DNA of 64,000 nt from Roseobacter cerasinus (GTDB lineage: Bacteria > Pseudomonadota > Alphaproteobacteria > Rhodobacterales > Rhodobacteraceae): assembly GCF_009811755.1 (NCBI RefSeq), contig NZ_BLIV01000003.1, positions 186,001-250,000 of the forward strand, given 5' to 3'. Positions 53,503 through 63,097 of this stretch are shown here, one piece after another (within the stretch, counting starts at the first letter, position 1; the number at the start of each line of letters is the position of its first letter). Position numbers and translations under genes: made by a program. The notes under the pieces are model-generated. The model ran no database searches. It saw nothing but the letters and a program-made list of their open reading frames with translations, and was not told the origin of the DNA.

Positions 53503-56500
53503 TCATCTAGAGTTGTCCCCGTGGAGGCGAACTCGTGGGTGACATCGAGCTGCCCGGTCTCGAAGATCGTGCTGCCCGCCGCGATGTCCAACGCCACCCA
53601 GTAGAGCTGTTCCGTTGCAATCGTGGACAACGCCCCGTTTTGTGCCTGCTCCGCCTGCAGTGTGAAGTCGAAGCTCGTGGTGCTGACGTTCTCCAACCGG
53701 TGCGTGAGCGCTCGCGCCTCCGCATCGCCGCTCAGCTGAGCCATCACGATGGGTGTCGAGCCAAAACCGCTTAACGCAACGGTGGCTGCCGCCGCTGAAC
53801 TCACCTGCTGCTGGCCGAAGGTCACTTCTGTACCGTCGGACAGCGTGTGGCTGCCAAGGCTGCCCGCCATCCAGCTGACTGAAACCTCTGTGTGCCCACC
53901 ATCCAAATAGTCCCACTCGTCCACCTGGAACTCAAAGCCCTGGTCGGTCACATTGCGGACCCGGAGATTGAGCGGCTGGTCGCCTTCCGAAGAAGCCGGG
54001 CCCATGACGACGGCTGCGTTCTCAATCGTCTGATCAAAGAGCACTGTGTGCCATTCAGTGCTGTCCGCTTGGGACACTCTCAGATCCCCAATCTGCATCA
54101 AGCCCGAGGTTACTACATCAACCGGTGCTAGCGCGGAGGAGCCCTCCAGCTCTGCCGCCGTGACGCCTTTGACCACCACCTGATCAGCATCAGCAATCCG
54201 CAGCACTGCCCCATTGGCACCGTCGGTGATCTCGAAGGACGGCAGTTGCCCGTCGATCCGGATGAGGTCTTCAGCCAACGAGAAGTCCTCGATCACGTCC
54301 TGCCCGCTGCCAACCGAGAACACAAAAGTGTCCGCGCCTTGACCGCCGGTCAGAACATCGTCACCAGCGCCGCCGTCAAGTGTGTCATTGCCATCATTTC
54401 CGTAGATCGTGTCATCCCCGATGGTCACACTATCGCCGTCCCCGTCGGTGAACCCGACGACTATGTTGTCATCAGCAGCCGTTCCATTCACGCCAACCGG
54501 TGGGACGGGCGCACCCGTACCGCCGACTTGGAACACACCCGTGTCTGCCGTGAACCAAGCGACGGTTTCGGGGATGTGATGGGTCTCATCATCTCCTGAC
54601 AGCTCCTCTTCCACCTTCACGGATACCGCACCACCTGTGCCCAGGTCATATCGCAGCGCCGCCGGGTCGATCCCGTTGAAGGACTGCATATCTGCAAAGA
54701 AGGCTTCGGGCGCATCCAGACTGGTGCCAGTGCCCGCATAGTCATGCGTGACATCCAGCCGCCCGCTTTGGAAGATCGAGCTGCCGTTTGCAATGTCCAA
54801 CGCCACCCAATAAAGCTGCTCGGGCGCGATGGTGGACAACCCGGCGTTTTGCGCTTGCTCAGCCTGCAAGGTGACATCAAAGCCATTTGTACCAACTTCG
54901 AGCCGATGCGTGAGTGCCCGCGATTCGGCGTTCCCGCTCAGCTGAGCCATCACAATCGGTGCCGACGCGAAGCCACTCAACGCTACAGTGGTTGGCGCCG
55001 CCGAGCTCATTTGCTGCTGACCAAAGGTCACCCGCGTGCCGTCCGACAGCGTGTGGCTGCCCAGGCTGCCCGCCATCCAACTGACCGAGACTTCCGTGTG
55101 CGCCCCGTCAAGATAGTCCCACTCGTCCACCTGGAACTCAAAACCTTGGTCGGTCACATTGCGGACTCGCATGTTTAGCGGCTGATCCCCTTCCGACGAC
55201 GGCGGCCCCATGACGACAACAGCGTTTTCGATGGTCTGATCAAAGGCGACCGTATACCAATCAGCACTGCTCGCCTGCGTTACCGGAAGGCTGCCAATCT
55301 GCACATAGGAGGTTGTCGGAGCCGTCTGCTCCAGAACAATCTGAACGCCACCAAGTGCGGCTGATCCCTCTAGCTCTGCAAAACTCACCTTGCGCAGAAG
55401 GACCTGATTGTCCCCCCCGAGCTTCAGAACGACCCCATCGGGGCCATCACTGGCCTCAATGGGACCTTGGATACCCGCAAACTGGAGTCGGTCCTCTGCA
55501 ACCGAGAAATCCTCGATCACATCCTGTCCGTCACCCGCCGCAAGCACAAAGGTGTCGCCCCCGGACCCACCGGTCAAAACGTCATTACCCGAGCCACCGT
55601 CGATGGTGTCATCGCCATCGCCACCAAGGATAACGTCCTCGCCTTGCTGACCGAAGAATGTGTCGTCGCCACCTCCACCATTAATCGTGTCATTGCCCTC
55701 TCCGCCATAGACGACGTCCAGTGCATTGATGCCGGTTTGTTCATTGTCGTTGAAGATGTCTGCGCCCGAGCCAAGATGAACAGTATCGAGACCATTATCT
55801 CCCCAAACAATGTCATCACCATCACCTGCGCGGATCACATCAGCCTGTGCGCCGCCACGGATTTGGTCGTTGCCATCACCGCCCTCGATGCTGTCAAACC
55901 CATCGCCACCATCAAGTGTATCGTGTCCGTCGCCTCCAAGGAGGGTATCGTCACCAAAATCCCCGTTCAGAGAATCGGACCCAGCACCTCCATCAAGGCT
56001 GTCATTGCCTTCGCCACCACTGAGAGTGTCGGCCCCAGAGAACCCTTCGATGGTGTCATTTCCAGAATTGCCAGCGAGATTATCTGCGCCTGCGCTACCA
56101 CCGATACTGTCAGCACCCGTCGTCCCAGGTCTCATCAGGCCCGCTGCTGTAAACGCGCCTGATGCGAATACGATACCATCTGCAAATGCGAAGGCCTCTA
56201 TGTGCACGCCCAGGTGAGCGAAGTATGCTGTGCCCGATTGTCCGTTCCCCTGCCAACTGATGGTCAACATCTCGCCGTTTGACGCGTCGCCAGACACCCA
56301 TCTTGAGAACTTCACGTCAGATACAGAAAGATCCGTAAACTCGACGCGGTCTTGACCTCCGCCTGCGCTCTCCGCTGTTCCGTCAACAAGGACATCGCCA
56401 GCTGAGGCACTGATTAGATATGTGTCATTTCCCGCGCCGCCGCGCAGATGTTGTGCTTGGGAGAGGTCAACACTATCCAACCCTTCCCCGGCATCAAGTA

Positions 56501-59500
56501 TGTCATCTCCGGCTCCACCAGACAGCGTATCAACACCAGTACCACCTTCCAGAGTATCGTTCCCGCCTTTTCCAACCAGGAGGTCGGAGCCGTCCAGACC
56601 CTTCAGAATGTCCCCATATGCGCTGCCAATCAGATGGTCAGCGACATCCGTCCCCTCAAATGTATCCGTGAAGCTGGGTAGCGTCGGTGCATTGAACGTA
56701 ACAGATGTCGCGGTCAGGTCCGATGCGGTTGTATTGTTCAGTTGCCAGACAACCTTAGAGCCGATGACGATGAGCAGATGCGCTCCACTTTGATGGAGGT
56801 GATTGCTTTTTAGGTCTGAGAGCGATGTGATCGCTGCTTCTCCAAAGAAGGACAATTTATCGCCTTCTTCAGGATTGAAGTCGAACACAACGTCCTGAAT
56901 ACGTCCAGTGTCATAGACAAACCAATCTGCCCCGGAACCGCCAGCCAGGAAGTCTTGGCCTGCACCGCCATCGAGCGTGTCGTTGCCGTCACCGCCGAGG
57001 AGCTGGTTGGTTGTTCCATTGCCGTAGAGAACATCATCAAAGGAAGATCCAAGAAGATGCTCAACGTTAACGTATGTATCGCCTGTCGCCTCGCCACGAT
57101 TTACTGAGGCGTCGCGAAGGCTCGCAACAACGGAAGAGGTCGCGGTATTATATTGGACAATGTCGTTGGATCCTGATCCACCATCAAAGGCGTCCGCACC
57201 CTCTCCTCCAATCAGAAAGTCATCACCGCCGCCGCCGTGCAAGTTGTCGTTCCCTCTGCCGCCAAAAAGACCGTCATTGCCGTTACGACCAGCAAGGCTG
57301 TCGTCGCCATCCAGACCGAAGAACGTATTGTCTCCGGTATCGCCAGAGAGGCTGTCACCATGCGCTGATGCGCCAAAGACCTCGACGCCAGTATAGGTAT
57401 CGCCAGCCGCATCACCACGGTTCAGACTGGAGTTCAGTAGATCAAGTGTAATGCCTGACAACGCGCCGTCATAGGTCAGTTGGTCTGTCCCAGCGCCTCC
57501 ATTAAAATGGTCTGCGCCCGCACCACCAATGAGAAAATCATCGCCCGCACCACCGTTCAATGTGTCGTTGCCATCACCACCCCGGAGCGTATCGTTCCCG
57601 TCAAGCCCGATGAGCGTGTCAGATCCACTCAAGCCTTGAAGGCTGTTGTTTGCGGCATTCCCTGTGATCCGATCAGCATAGTGCGAACCAACGACATTCT
57701 CGATAGAGACCAACGTGTCCCCGGTCGCATCGCCGCCAGAGGCACTTCCAGTGGACAGATCGACGGTAACACCCGCCCAGCTGCTCAGATAATCGACGCT
57801 GTCATTCCCTGCGCCTCCGTCCAAAATATCTGCACCGCCATTGCCGATGAGAACATCATCTCCGCCGCGCCCAATGAGCGTATCTGCACCTCCGTCACCA
57901 CCCAGCGTGTTTGAGTAAGGATTGCCTTCGATCAACCGCCCAGGGGCCGCATATGGGGTTGCGACATCTGGGCTGGTCAAGAATGCTGGCACTGACGTCT
58001 TATCAGCACCTATCTGCACGCTGGCACCATCAGGCAGCCAAATATGCGCGACATTCAAAGCTGCCGGTATTACATCTCTGATGACAAGCGCGCGACCGCC
58101 CCCAATATCGGCGTAGGTGTCGCTTCCCATTCTTTGCAAGACAAGCGTCGAAAGAGGCAAATCCCTTAAATCGATCCGGTCACCGGTCGATCCATCGAAG
58201 TCAACAATGATCGCCGCGCGGGGGCCAGGAGCAATGCCATCGCCATCCTCACGTTGGATTCTAAATCGATCCCCACCACCTTCACCCCACAAGCGGTCAA
58301 AACCGCCCGTGCTGATCAGCCAGTCAGCGCCACCGCCGCCGCGCAAGACATCGTTCGCATGACCGCCACCGTCGCTCAGGACGTTCGCTGAGGAGTTGCC
58401 AATCAAAATATCATTGTGACGTGAGCCCGTGACGTTCTCGATATTCGTATAGGTGTCGTCATGAGCTTCTCCCGCAAAACCTCGGCCTTGCGACAGATCC
58501 ACATGCACGCCAGTGCTCAGATACCCGTGTTCATAGGTGACGAGATCAACCCCATCGCCCCCGTCAAAAGTCTCTCGCCCCTGCAACGCAGCCAGAATAT
58601 CATCACCAGCCCCACCTCGGAGTGTGTCGTTCCCTGTGGCACCAAACAGGATATCGTCACCGCCTCTGCCTTCAAGGAGATCAGCACCGTTCTCGCCATT
58701 TAGAAGGTTCGTTTCTGCGTCGCCTCGCAAAGTATCAGCGTGCTCGGAGCCTTGAATATTTTCAAATCCAGAGAAGGTATCGCCCGTTGCATGACCGCCA
58801 CTCGCAGTTCCAAGCGCCAGATCAACGGACACGCCTGCGTTGCTCGCCCCATAGGCAAGTCGGTCCTTACCCTCTCCACCTGATAGACTATCTGCCCCGG
58901 CTCCACCGCCAAGATCGTCGTCGCCCGCGCCACCGATCAGCGTATCGCTGCCTGCGTCTCCATCCAGGTCGTCGTTGCCAACTCCGCCGGTAATGAGGTC
59001 TGCGCCATCTCCGCCATCGATAACGTCATCCCCAATACCGCCATTCAATGTATCGGAACCGGCGCCTCCGACGATAATGTCGTCGCCGCCCATGCCATCG
59101 ACAGAGTCGTTTCCACCATCCGCAAAGATAGCGTCCCCGCCGCCACCGCCTGAGATCGAGTCGCCCTGACTTGTCCCAACGCGTACGCCTTCGAAAAGAT
59201 CGCTGACAGTCTCGGTCTCAAGTCCACCCAAGACGCCACCTTCATCAGCGAGCGCCCGGCTTCCAAGGAGCAGGTCAAAACCAGCAGCATCGGAAAGAGC
59301 TGTGTTAATGTCTGAAACCGTCTCGCCAAGGCTCTCCCTCAGTGCAACGAGCGTATCGCCCAGCAACGTCCAAAACGCATTCGCCTCATCAGTCGTCAGC
59401 AGGCCAGCCCAATCCGCCGCCCGGACTGCGATGCTATTGAGATCTTCCGTGAGATTGAGTGTATCGGTCGCAAAATCATAGCTCGTTTCGCCAATGACGC

Positions 59501-61739
59501 GCTCTAGCGGCCCCTGCGCCACTAGACGTGCTGTGAGAGTGGCGTGGATGCCTTGCCACGCAACCTTGATGCCCAAGGAGGCGTTTTCTCCGACAAAACC
59601 TCCACTACCGCGCTGCGCCCACTCGACGCCAGAAAAGACCTCCATGAAGTCGACCAAACGAGCATCAATGTTCGACCCGTCACCTGTCGCACGTGCATCA
59701 GGATCGTTATCGAGAACGCCCGCCCATTTCAAAAGAATGTCTCGGGTGAGCTCTGCAGCCCGGCCCAACTGATCAAGCGGCAAGCGGTCGAGTTCGCGGA
59801 CCAAGTCCCGGAGTTCGTCATCCCTGGTCATCGCCAGATGCAGTGCAGGCATCGAGCCATAGCCGCGTGACAACGGCAGCAGAAGAGCCTCGACGTTCAG
59901 CTCAGTTGTCGCGCCAAAAACTTGGCTTTGTGCACCCAGCTCCCACGTGTTGACGTTATCATTGAGATAGTGGACATCCGCCACCTCTCGGGTCTGCCCG
60001 TTCATGACAAAGGTCGATATGCCGGAGATATAGTTTTCCTTCACATACCGGTTATCGGATGTCTCCGTGTAGTCAATGGACGTAATGCCGTAGTGATCAA
60101 GTGACTTGAGCTCGTCAGCTTGGCTAACGCCATCCTGGTTGAGGTCACGCCAAACAAGGAAATCACCCCAATCATCATCGGCAGCTGTGATGCGTCCGTC
60201 ACCATTGCTGTCATGCAACCCAAGTTTGACGAAGGCTGGCATCTGATCGTCGCCATAGAGCTCGGTGATGTCATCGATGGTGCCATTGCCATTGTGATCC
60301 ATGGCCAACTGACCATCATCAGCGCCAACCCAACCGACACGCTCCGCAAACCCATCCGCATCAATGTCAAAGAACACAGTCCCGTCATCGTAAATGTGCC
60401 GAAGGTCCGCTGCTACGCCATCGCCATCAAGGTCCAACACCAGCGGAGAAACATGGTTCATCGCCCCGCCAAAAAATTGCAACGATGCATCAATCGTTGA
60501 TGTCGGACGAACTTCAACCTCTTCACCAGATGAAAACTGGACCGCACCAAACGAAAAGTTGAGTTGGTTAGCGGGATTGTCGTCGAGCAGATCAGCATCA
60601 AGACCAAAGTCTAGCGCTGCATCGCTATTCCCCAGAAAGACCGTCTCACCTCCGAGGTTAAATGCCGAGATGCCGCTTACACTTTGCGATGAACCTGGGG
60701 CAAAGCTTGCTTGATCAAAACTCAGGCCAAAACTGCGAGCGGCCTCCTCGAGGTCATTTAGTCTAAAAGAGTTAAAGCTTTGCTCATTCTGTGAGCGATT
60801 GTCGAAGGAAAAATTTCCGCGAAATACATCAATACTATCATTTACTCGCAGGCGTTCATTACGAATACTATTCAGGTCGTTGACAATATCGCCCTCCGAC
60901 ACTTGTATCATAGACCGGTTACTGAAGAAATCATCTGGTCGCCTAAACCAAGCATCCTCGGTCTCTGAATAGGAGTAGAGTCCAACTTGATTTGGAGGTT
61001 TCGTTGGATCATACAGGCTGGGAATGATATCTCGCACTTGAGATAGGGCTCCGGCACCCAAGGAGTCGAAAGCCGTTTGCAGAACACGCTCACCTTCTTG
61101 AATAAAACGCTTACCTTCCACGAACGACGTAATGCCAAAGACTTCCGACTTTGCTGTCTGTCCGGCGGCAAAGGCAACAGTCGTGGTATACCGATCTTGC
61201 GCAACTGCGTCTGATTCAATCCATTGGCCGATTGAACGGGTTTCGCCTTCGATCTCCACCTCTACATTCTGATAAAACAGCGACCCACCCCAGCCTGCAA
61301 GAGCCCTGACAGCCCCTTCCTTTGTGCCGCCGCCAGCATCGATCGCTGGTTGAATGTCATTTTGAATTAACTCATTGAATTTCGGAACTCTACCTTTTTC
61401 AACGATATCTCTCAATGCGTTCTTCGCTATCTGATCGGAGATGTCTTGAATGGATTGACCTGAGGCTGAGTTCCAAACATGCGATATACTTGCAGCAGCA
61501 TAAATAAATTTAGCTTCAGCATCTTGATTGGTGGGTAGTTCTCGACCGTGAATGAACTGGTTAACTTTTGATGCATTCTCCAGCCAAAATACACGGGCAT
61601 CGCTTTCATCAAGCCCTTGCCCACGAAGATGTTGAGCTATCAAATCGTAACCGACATGCAGATCAGTATTGCTATTTGCAATTGAGCTTAGTTCGCTCAA
61701 AAGTTCTTGATCTGAAATTGAAATTGCTTGCTCAGTCAC
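53310..61739 (-). CDS. Giant RTX calcium-binding protein with duplicated C-terminal lectin-like modules
   Basis: A 2809-residue, very acidic, probably type-I-secreted surface or released protein. Residues 1-425 are a unique N-terminal part with no signal peptide. Residues 430-620 hold EF-hand-like calcium motifs of the FrpC type: LDLDGDGVAADLRH, DIDADGFAERVGWVG, DHNGNGTIDDITELYGD, DSNGDGRITAADD and DLNQDGVSQADEL. From about 850 to 2120 there are many blocks of the nonapeptide repeat GGxGxDxxx, such as GGAGSDTLNGGIGDDVIDGG. Two nearly identical 265-residue modules (about 2143-2405 and 2543-2809) share VRNVTDQGFEFQVDEWDYLD and SWMAGSLGSHTLSDGT, reminiscent of H-type lectins. The last residues end VFDFL. 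It starts with GTG at 61737-61739, overlapping the upstream gene's stop. Adhesin or sugar-binding toxin are both plausible. No T1SS genes are in the window. Confidence 0.93.
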   Translation of the reverse strand: MTEQAISISDQELLSELSSIANSNTDLHVGYDLIAQHLRGQGLDESDARVFWLENASKVNQFIHGRELPTNQDAEAKFIYAAASISHVWNSASGQSIQDISDQIAKNALRDIVEKGRVPKFNELIQNDIQPAIDAGGGTKEGAVRALAGWGGSLFYQNVEVEIEGETRSIGQWIESDAVAQDRYTTTVAFAAGQTAKSEVFGITSFVEGKRFIQEGERVLQTAFDSLGAGALSQVRDIIPSLYDPTKPPNQVGLYSYSETEDAWFRRPDDFFSNRSMIQVSEGDIVNDLNSIRNERLRVNDSIDVFRGNFSFDNRSQNEQSFNSFRLNDLEEAARSFGLSFDQASFAPGSSQSVSGISAFNLGGETVFLGNSDAALDFGLDADLLDDNPANQLNFSFGAVQFSSGEEVEVRPTSTIDASLQFFGGAMNHVSPLVLDLDGDGVAADLRHIYDDGTVFFDIDADGFAERVGWVGADDGQLAMDHNGNGTIDDITELYGDDQMPAFVKLGLHDSNGDGRITAADDDWGDFLVWRDLNQDGVSQADELKSLDHYGITSIDYTETSDNRYVKENYISGISTFVMNGQTREVADVHYLNDNVNTWELGAQSQVFGATTELNVEALLLPLSRGYGSMPALHLAMTRDDELRDLVRELDRLPLDQLGRAAELTRDILLKWAGVLDNDPDARATGDGSNIDARLVDFMEVFSGVEWAQRGSGGFVGENASLGIKVAWQGIHATLTARLVAQGPLERVIGETSYDFATDTLNLTEDLNSIAVRAADWAGLLTTDEANAFWTLLGDTLVALRESLGETVSDINTALSDAAGFDLLLGSRALADEGGVLGGLETETVSDLFEGVRVGTSQGDSISGGGGGDAIFADGGNDSVDGMGGDDIIVGGAGSDTLNGGIGDDVIDGGDGADLITGGVGNDDLDGDAGSDTLIGGAGDDDLGGGAGADSLSGGEGKDRLAYGASNAGVSVDLALGTASGGHATGDTFSGFENIQGSEHADTLRGDAETNLLNGENGADLLEGRGGDDILFGATGNDTLRGGAGDDILAALQGRETFDGGDGVDLVTYEHGYLSTGVHVDLSQGRGFAGEAHDDTYTNIENVTGSRHNDILIGNSSANVLSDGGGHANDVLRGGGGADWLISTGGFDRLWGEGGGDRFRIQREDGDGIAPGPRAAIIVDFDGSTGDRIDLRDLPLSTLVLQRMGSDTYADIGGGRALVIRDVIPAALNVAHIWLPDGASVQIGADKTSVPAFLTSPDVATPYAAPGRLIEGNPYSNTLGGDGGADTLIGRGGDDVLIGNGGADILDGGAGNDSVDYLSSWAGVTVDLSTGSASGGDATGDTLVSIENVVGSHYADRITGNAANNSLQGLSGSDTLIGLDGNDTLRGGDGNDTLNGGAGDDFLIGGAGADHFNGGAGTDQLTYDGALSGITLDLLNSSLNRGDAAGDTYTGVEVFGASAHGDSLSGDTGDNTFFGLDGDDSLAGRNGNDGLFGGRGNDNLHGGGGDDFLIGGEGADAFDGGSGSNDIVQYNTATSSVVASLRDASVNRGEATGDTYVNVEHLLGSSFDDVLYGNGTTNQLLGGDGNDTLDGGAGQDFLAGGSGADWFVYDTGRIQDVVFDFNPEEGDKLSFFGEAAITSLSDLKSNHLHQSGAHLLIVIGSKVVWQLNNTTASDLTATSVTFNAPTLPSFTDTFEGTDVADHLIGSAYGDILKGLDGSDLLVGKGGNDTLEGGTGVDTLSGGAGDDILDAGEGLDSVDLSQAQHLRGGAGNDTYLISASAGDVLVDGTAESAGGGQDRVEFTDLSVSDVKFSRWVSGDASNGEMLTISWQGNGQSGTAYFAHLGVHIEAFAFADGIVFASGAFTAAGLMRPGTTGADSIGGSAGADNLAGNSGNDTIEGFSGADTLSGGEGNDSLDGGAGSDSLNGDFGDDTLLGGDGHDTLDGGDGFDSIEGGDGNDQIRGGAQADVIRAGDGDDIVWGDNGLDTVHLGSGADIFNDNEQTGINALDVVYGGEGNDTINGGGGDDTFFGQQGEDVILGGDGDDTIDGGSGNDVLTGGSGGDTFVLAAGDGQDVIEDFSVAEDRLQFAGIQGPIEASDGPDGVVLKLGGDNQVLLRKVSFAELEGSAALGGVQIVLEQTAPTTSYVQIGSLPVTQASSADWYTVAFDQTIENAVVVMGPPSSEGDQPLNMRVRNVTDQGFEFQVDEWDYLDGAHTEVSVSWMAGSLGSHTLSDGTRVTFGQQQMSSAAPTTVALSGFASAPIVMAQLSGNAESRALTHRLEVGTNGFDVTLQAEQAQNAGLSTIAPEQLYWVALDIANGSSIFQSGRLDVTHDYAGTGTSLDAPEAFFADMQSFNGIDPAALRYDLGTGGAVSVKVEEELSGDDETHHIPETVAWFTADTGVFQVGGTGAPVPPVGVNGTAADDNIVVGFTDGDGDSVTIGDDTIYGNDGNDTLDGGAGDDVLTGGQGADTFVFSVGSGQDVIEDFSLAEDLIRIDGQLPSFEITDGANGAVLRIADADQVVVKGVTAAELEGSSALAPVDVVTSGLMQIGDLRVSQADSTEWHTVLFDQTIENAAVVMGPASSEGDQPLNLRVRNVTDQGFEFQVDEWDYLDGGHTEVSVSWMAGSLGSHTLSDGTEVTFGQQQVSSAAAATVALSGFGSTPIVMAQLSGDAEARALTHRLENVSTTSFDFTLQAEQAQNGALSTIATEQLYWVALDIAAGSTIFETGQLDVTHEFASTGTTLDDQEAFFAEMQTLVGPDPAGLRYDLGTGGAVSVKVEEEQSADDEINHAVETVAWFTANEGVFDFL
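53313..55310 (-). repeat. Tandem duplication of a ~790-bp coding module inside the RTX gene
   Basis: The module at 54525-55310 and that at 53313-54110 encode nearly the same protein (for example FEFQVDEWDYLDG, SWMAGSLGSHTLSDGT, MAQLSGNAESRALTHRLE versus MAQLSGDAEARALTHRLE). A short RTX block (about 54130-54520) lies between them. The high identity at protein level implies a recent duplication or gene conversion. Confidence 0.85.
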
Positions 61740-62697
61740 GAGTCATTCTCCAATCGCCCATTAACTTTATGATTTTCCAGTATACTTCGCTCCAATCAGC
61801 TAGGCTGCGACGAGGAAGCGAATATGTCATTTCAGGTAGATCTGACGCAGGATCCAGTGGGCCAACGCTGAGACTGCGGCAAGGCTCATATGAGGCTCGC
61901 ACTCTGTCAGAGCGTGCTGCGATGCTAGGAGCAGTACATCGTATGACTGCGAAGAGTTCGCCGTCCCAAGCACGCAGGCTAGCGTACTCAAGTGCATCAG
62001 AACTTGGATCTGTTTCTTCCACACCTCGGATCCAGCTTAGGCCGTCATAGACGATGACATCACCTATGCCTTGGACAAGGCGACCAGAATGCTCTTGAGA
62101 TTTCCCCGAGATTACGTCCTCTAACTCCGCACTAAGAGCGTCCTCAGTCCGATCCAGCCACCGCAGTCGCTCCATCCTTAGTTCACTAGCAGCAGGTGTA
62201 TTCATCGGGAGAACATTAGCGACAATAGTATATTCATCGGGTCCAGGCGCCTCGCGGCCTGCTTCACAATGCCTTTGATACCTATTTCCAGGCGCTTCAG
62301 GATAGCGTAGCGACGGCATCCAGAACTGAAGGCCATAAATCCCCGAGACTTCAACGCCATCGGCACTAAGAGCTTCTTCATAAAAAGTAAGGTCTGATTT
62401 TCCGGCCTGATGGCCTAAAGGCAACGCGTAACGCACCCCATTGACAACCAAAACGATTGTATCATCGAGCCGAAATGGGGATGAAGAATACCGATGGTTT
62501 CCTGTTCGGTTAACCAAGAATCTTTGGATATTTTTCTCTTCGGTTATCCAAGAGGGGCATTGATCGCCAGAAAAACGAAGGTAGTTCGGCAAATCTTCAC
62601 TGGCGGAGGATTGTGATGCAGTAAGAAACACCGCCGTTAGGAACTGAGCGAACCGTCTCTTAAGTAAGATTGGGGAGCTATACGAAAACTGATGCAT
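61732..62697 (-). CDS. Secreted protein of unknown function, coupled to the RTX gene
   Basis: A 321-residue protein with an N-terminal export signal (KRRFAQFLTAVFLTASQSSAS) and no other hydrophobic helix, so it is periplasmic or released. The mature part has three or four cysteines (SGDQCPSWIT, RYQRHCEAGREAPGP, AVIRCTAPS). It also has an aromatic motif, GVRYALPLGHQAGKSDLTFY. I recognise no family. Its stop (TGA) overlaps the GTG start of the RTX gene by eight bases, which makes translational coupling likely. It may be a chaperone, processing factor or binding partner of the giant protein; that is inference from context alone. Confidence 0.8.
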   Translation of the reverse strand: MHQFSYSSPILLKRRFAQFLTAVFLTASQSSASEDLPNYLRFSGDQCPSWITEEKNIQRFLVNRTGNHRYSSSPFRLDDTIVLVVNGVRYALPLGHQAGKSDLTFYEEALSADGVEVSGIYGLQFWMPSLRYPEAPGNRYQRHCEAGREAPGPDEYTIVANVLPMNTPAASELRMERLRWLDRTEDALSAELEDVISGKSQEHSGRLVQGIGDVIVYDGLSWIRGVEETDPSSDALEYASLRAWDGELFAVIRCTAPSIAARSDRVRASYEPCRSLSVGPLDPASDLPEMTYSLPRRSLADWSEVYWKIIKLMGDWRMTRD

Positions 62698-63097
62698 CTA
62701 CAGCTTCTCTCAATAGTTGAGCGCGAATGGCGTGAACAATTTTGACAGTTTCCCCAAACGGAGAAATTGCCGACTCAAAGATGATAGTTGGCAAAACCCT
62801 ATTGCGCACAAAAATGCCCCCGCACCCCTGTTGACCAGCGTCTACCAGACGAATTGATGTAAGCTATTGAGGACCCTTGTTCGTTACGAGATCACCTCAA
62901 CCACAAGTGGACATAAACATGCTACTGATGCGTGCAGCAAGTGAAATGGTTAACAAAAACAAAAAAATTTGAATCATGGTTAACGGCAGTCAAAATTGGT
63001 CTGCAGATCACAAAGTTGACCTTGCGTTAGCTAAGCAAATTTAGACCAATTCTATTTGAGACATTCATATTCTAGCAGATTGAACTCTACACCCTCA
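62698..63097. other. AT-rich non-coding gap upstream of the RTX operon
   Basis: No gene is seen in these 400 bases. The right half is strongly AT-rich (ACAAAAACAAAAAAATTTG) and contains repeated GTTAAC palindromes, the best candidate for the promoter and regulator-binding region of the RTX operon, which is read leftward from 62697. A G-rich short stretch near 62815-62830 resembles the tRNA end only over about 11 bases and is not treated as an att site. Confidence 0.55.
62946..62984. promoter_or_regulatory. Two ATGGTTAAC boxes exactly 30 bases apart
   Basis: ATGGTTAAC occurs at 62946-62954 and 62976-62984; each holds the palindrome GTTAAC. The spacing equals about three helical turns, so two protein dimers could bind on the same face of the DNA. 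They lie about 250 bases upstream of the secreted-protein/RTX operon start. Confidence 0.4.

Noticed and set aside
55467-56162. Open frame of 231 codons opposite the RTX repeats
   Set aside because: Periodic Val/Ile/Thr-rich translation arises from the antisense of GGxGxDxxx repeats; it is not an independent gene.
55500-59200. Regular short direct repeats that could suggest a CRISPR-like or minisatellite array
   Set aside because: The period and the reading frame correspond to the RTX nonapeptide; spacers are not unique and the whole stretch is coding.
62810-62835. G-rich stretch resembling the end of tRNA-Thr as a second attachment site
   Set aside because: Matches only about 11 bases in reverse orientation; far too short for a duplicate of the tRNA 3' end.
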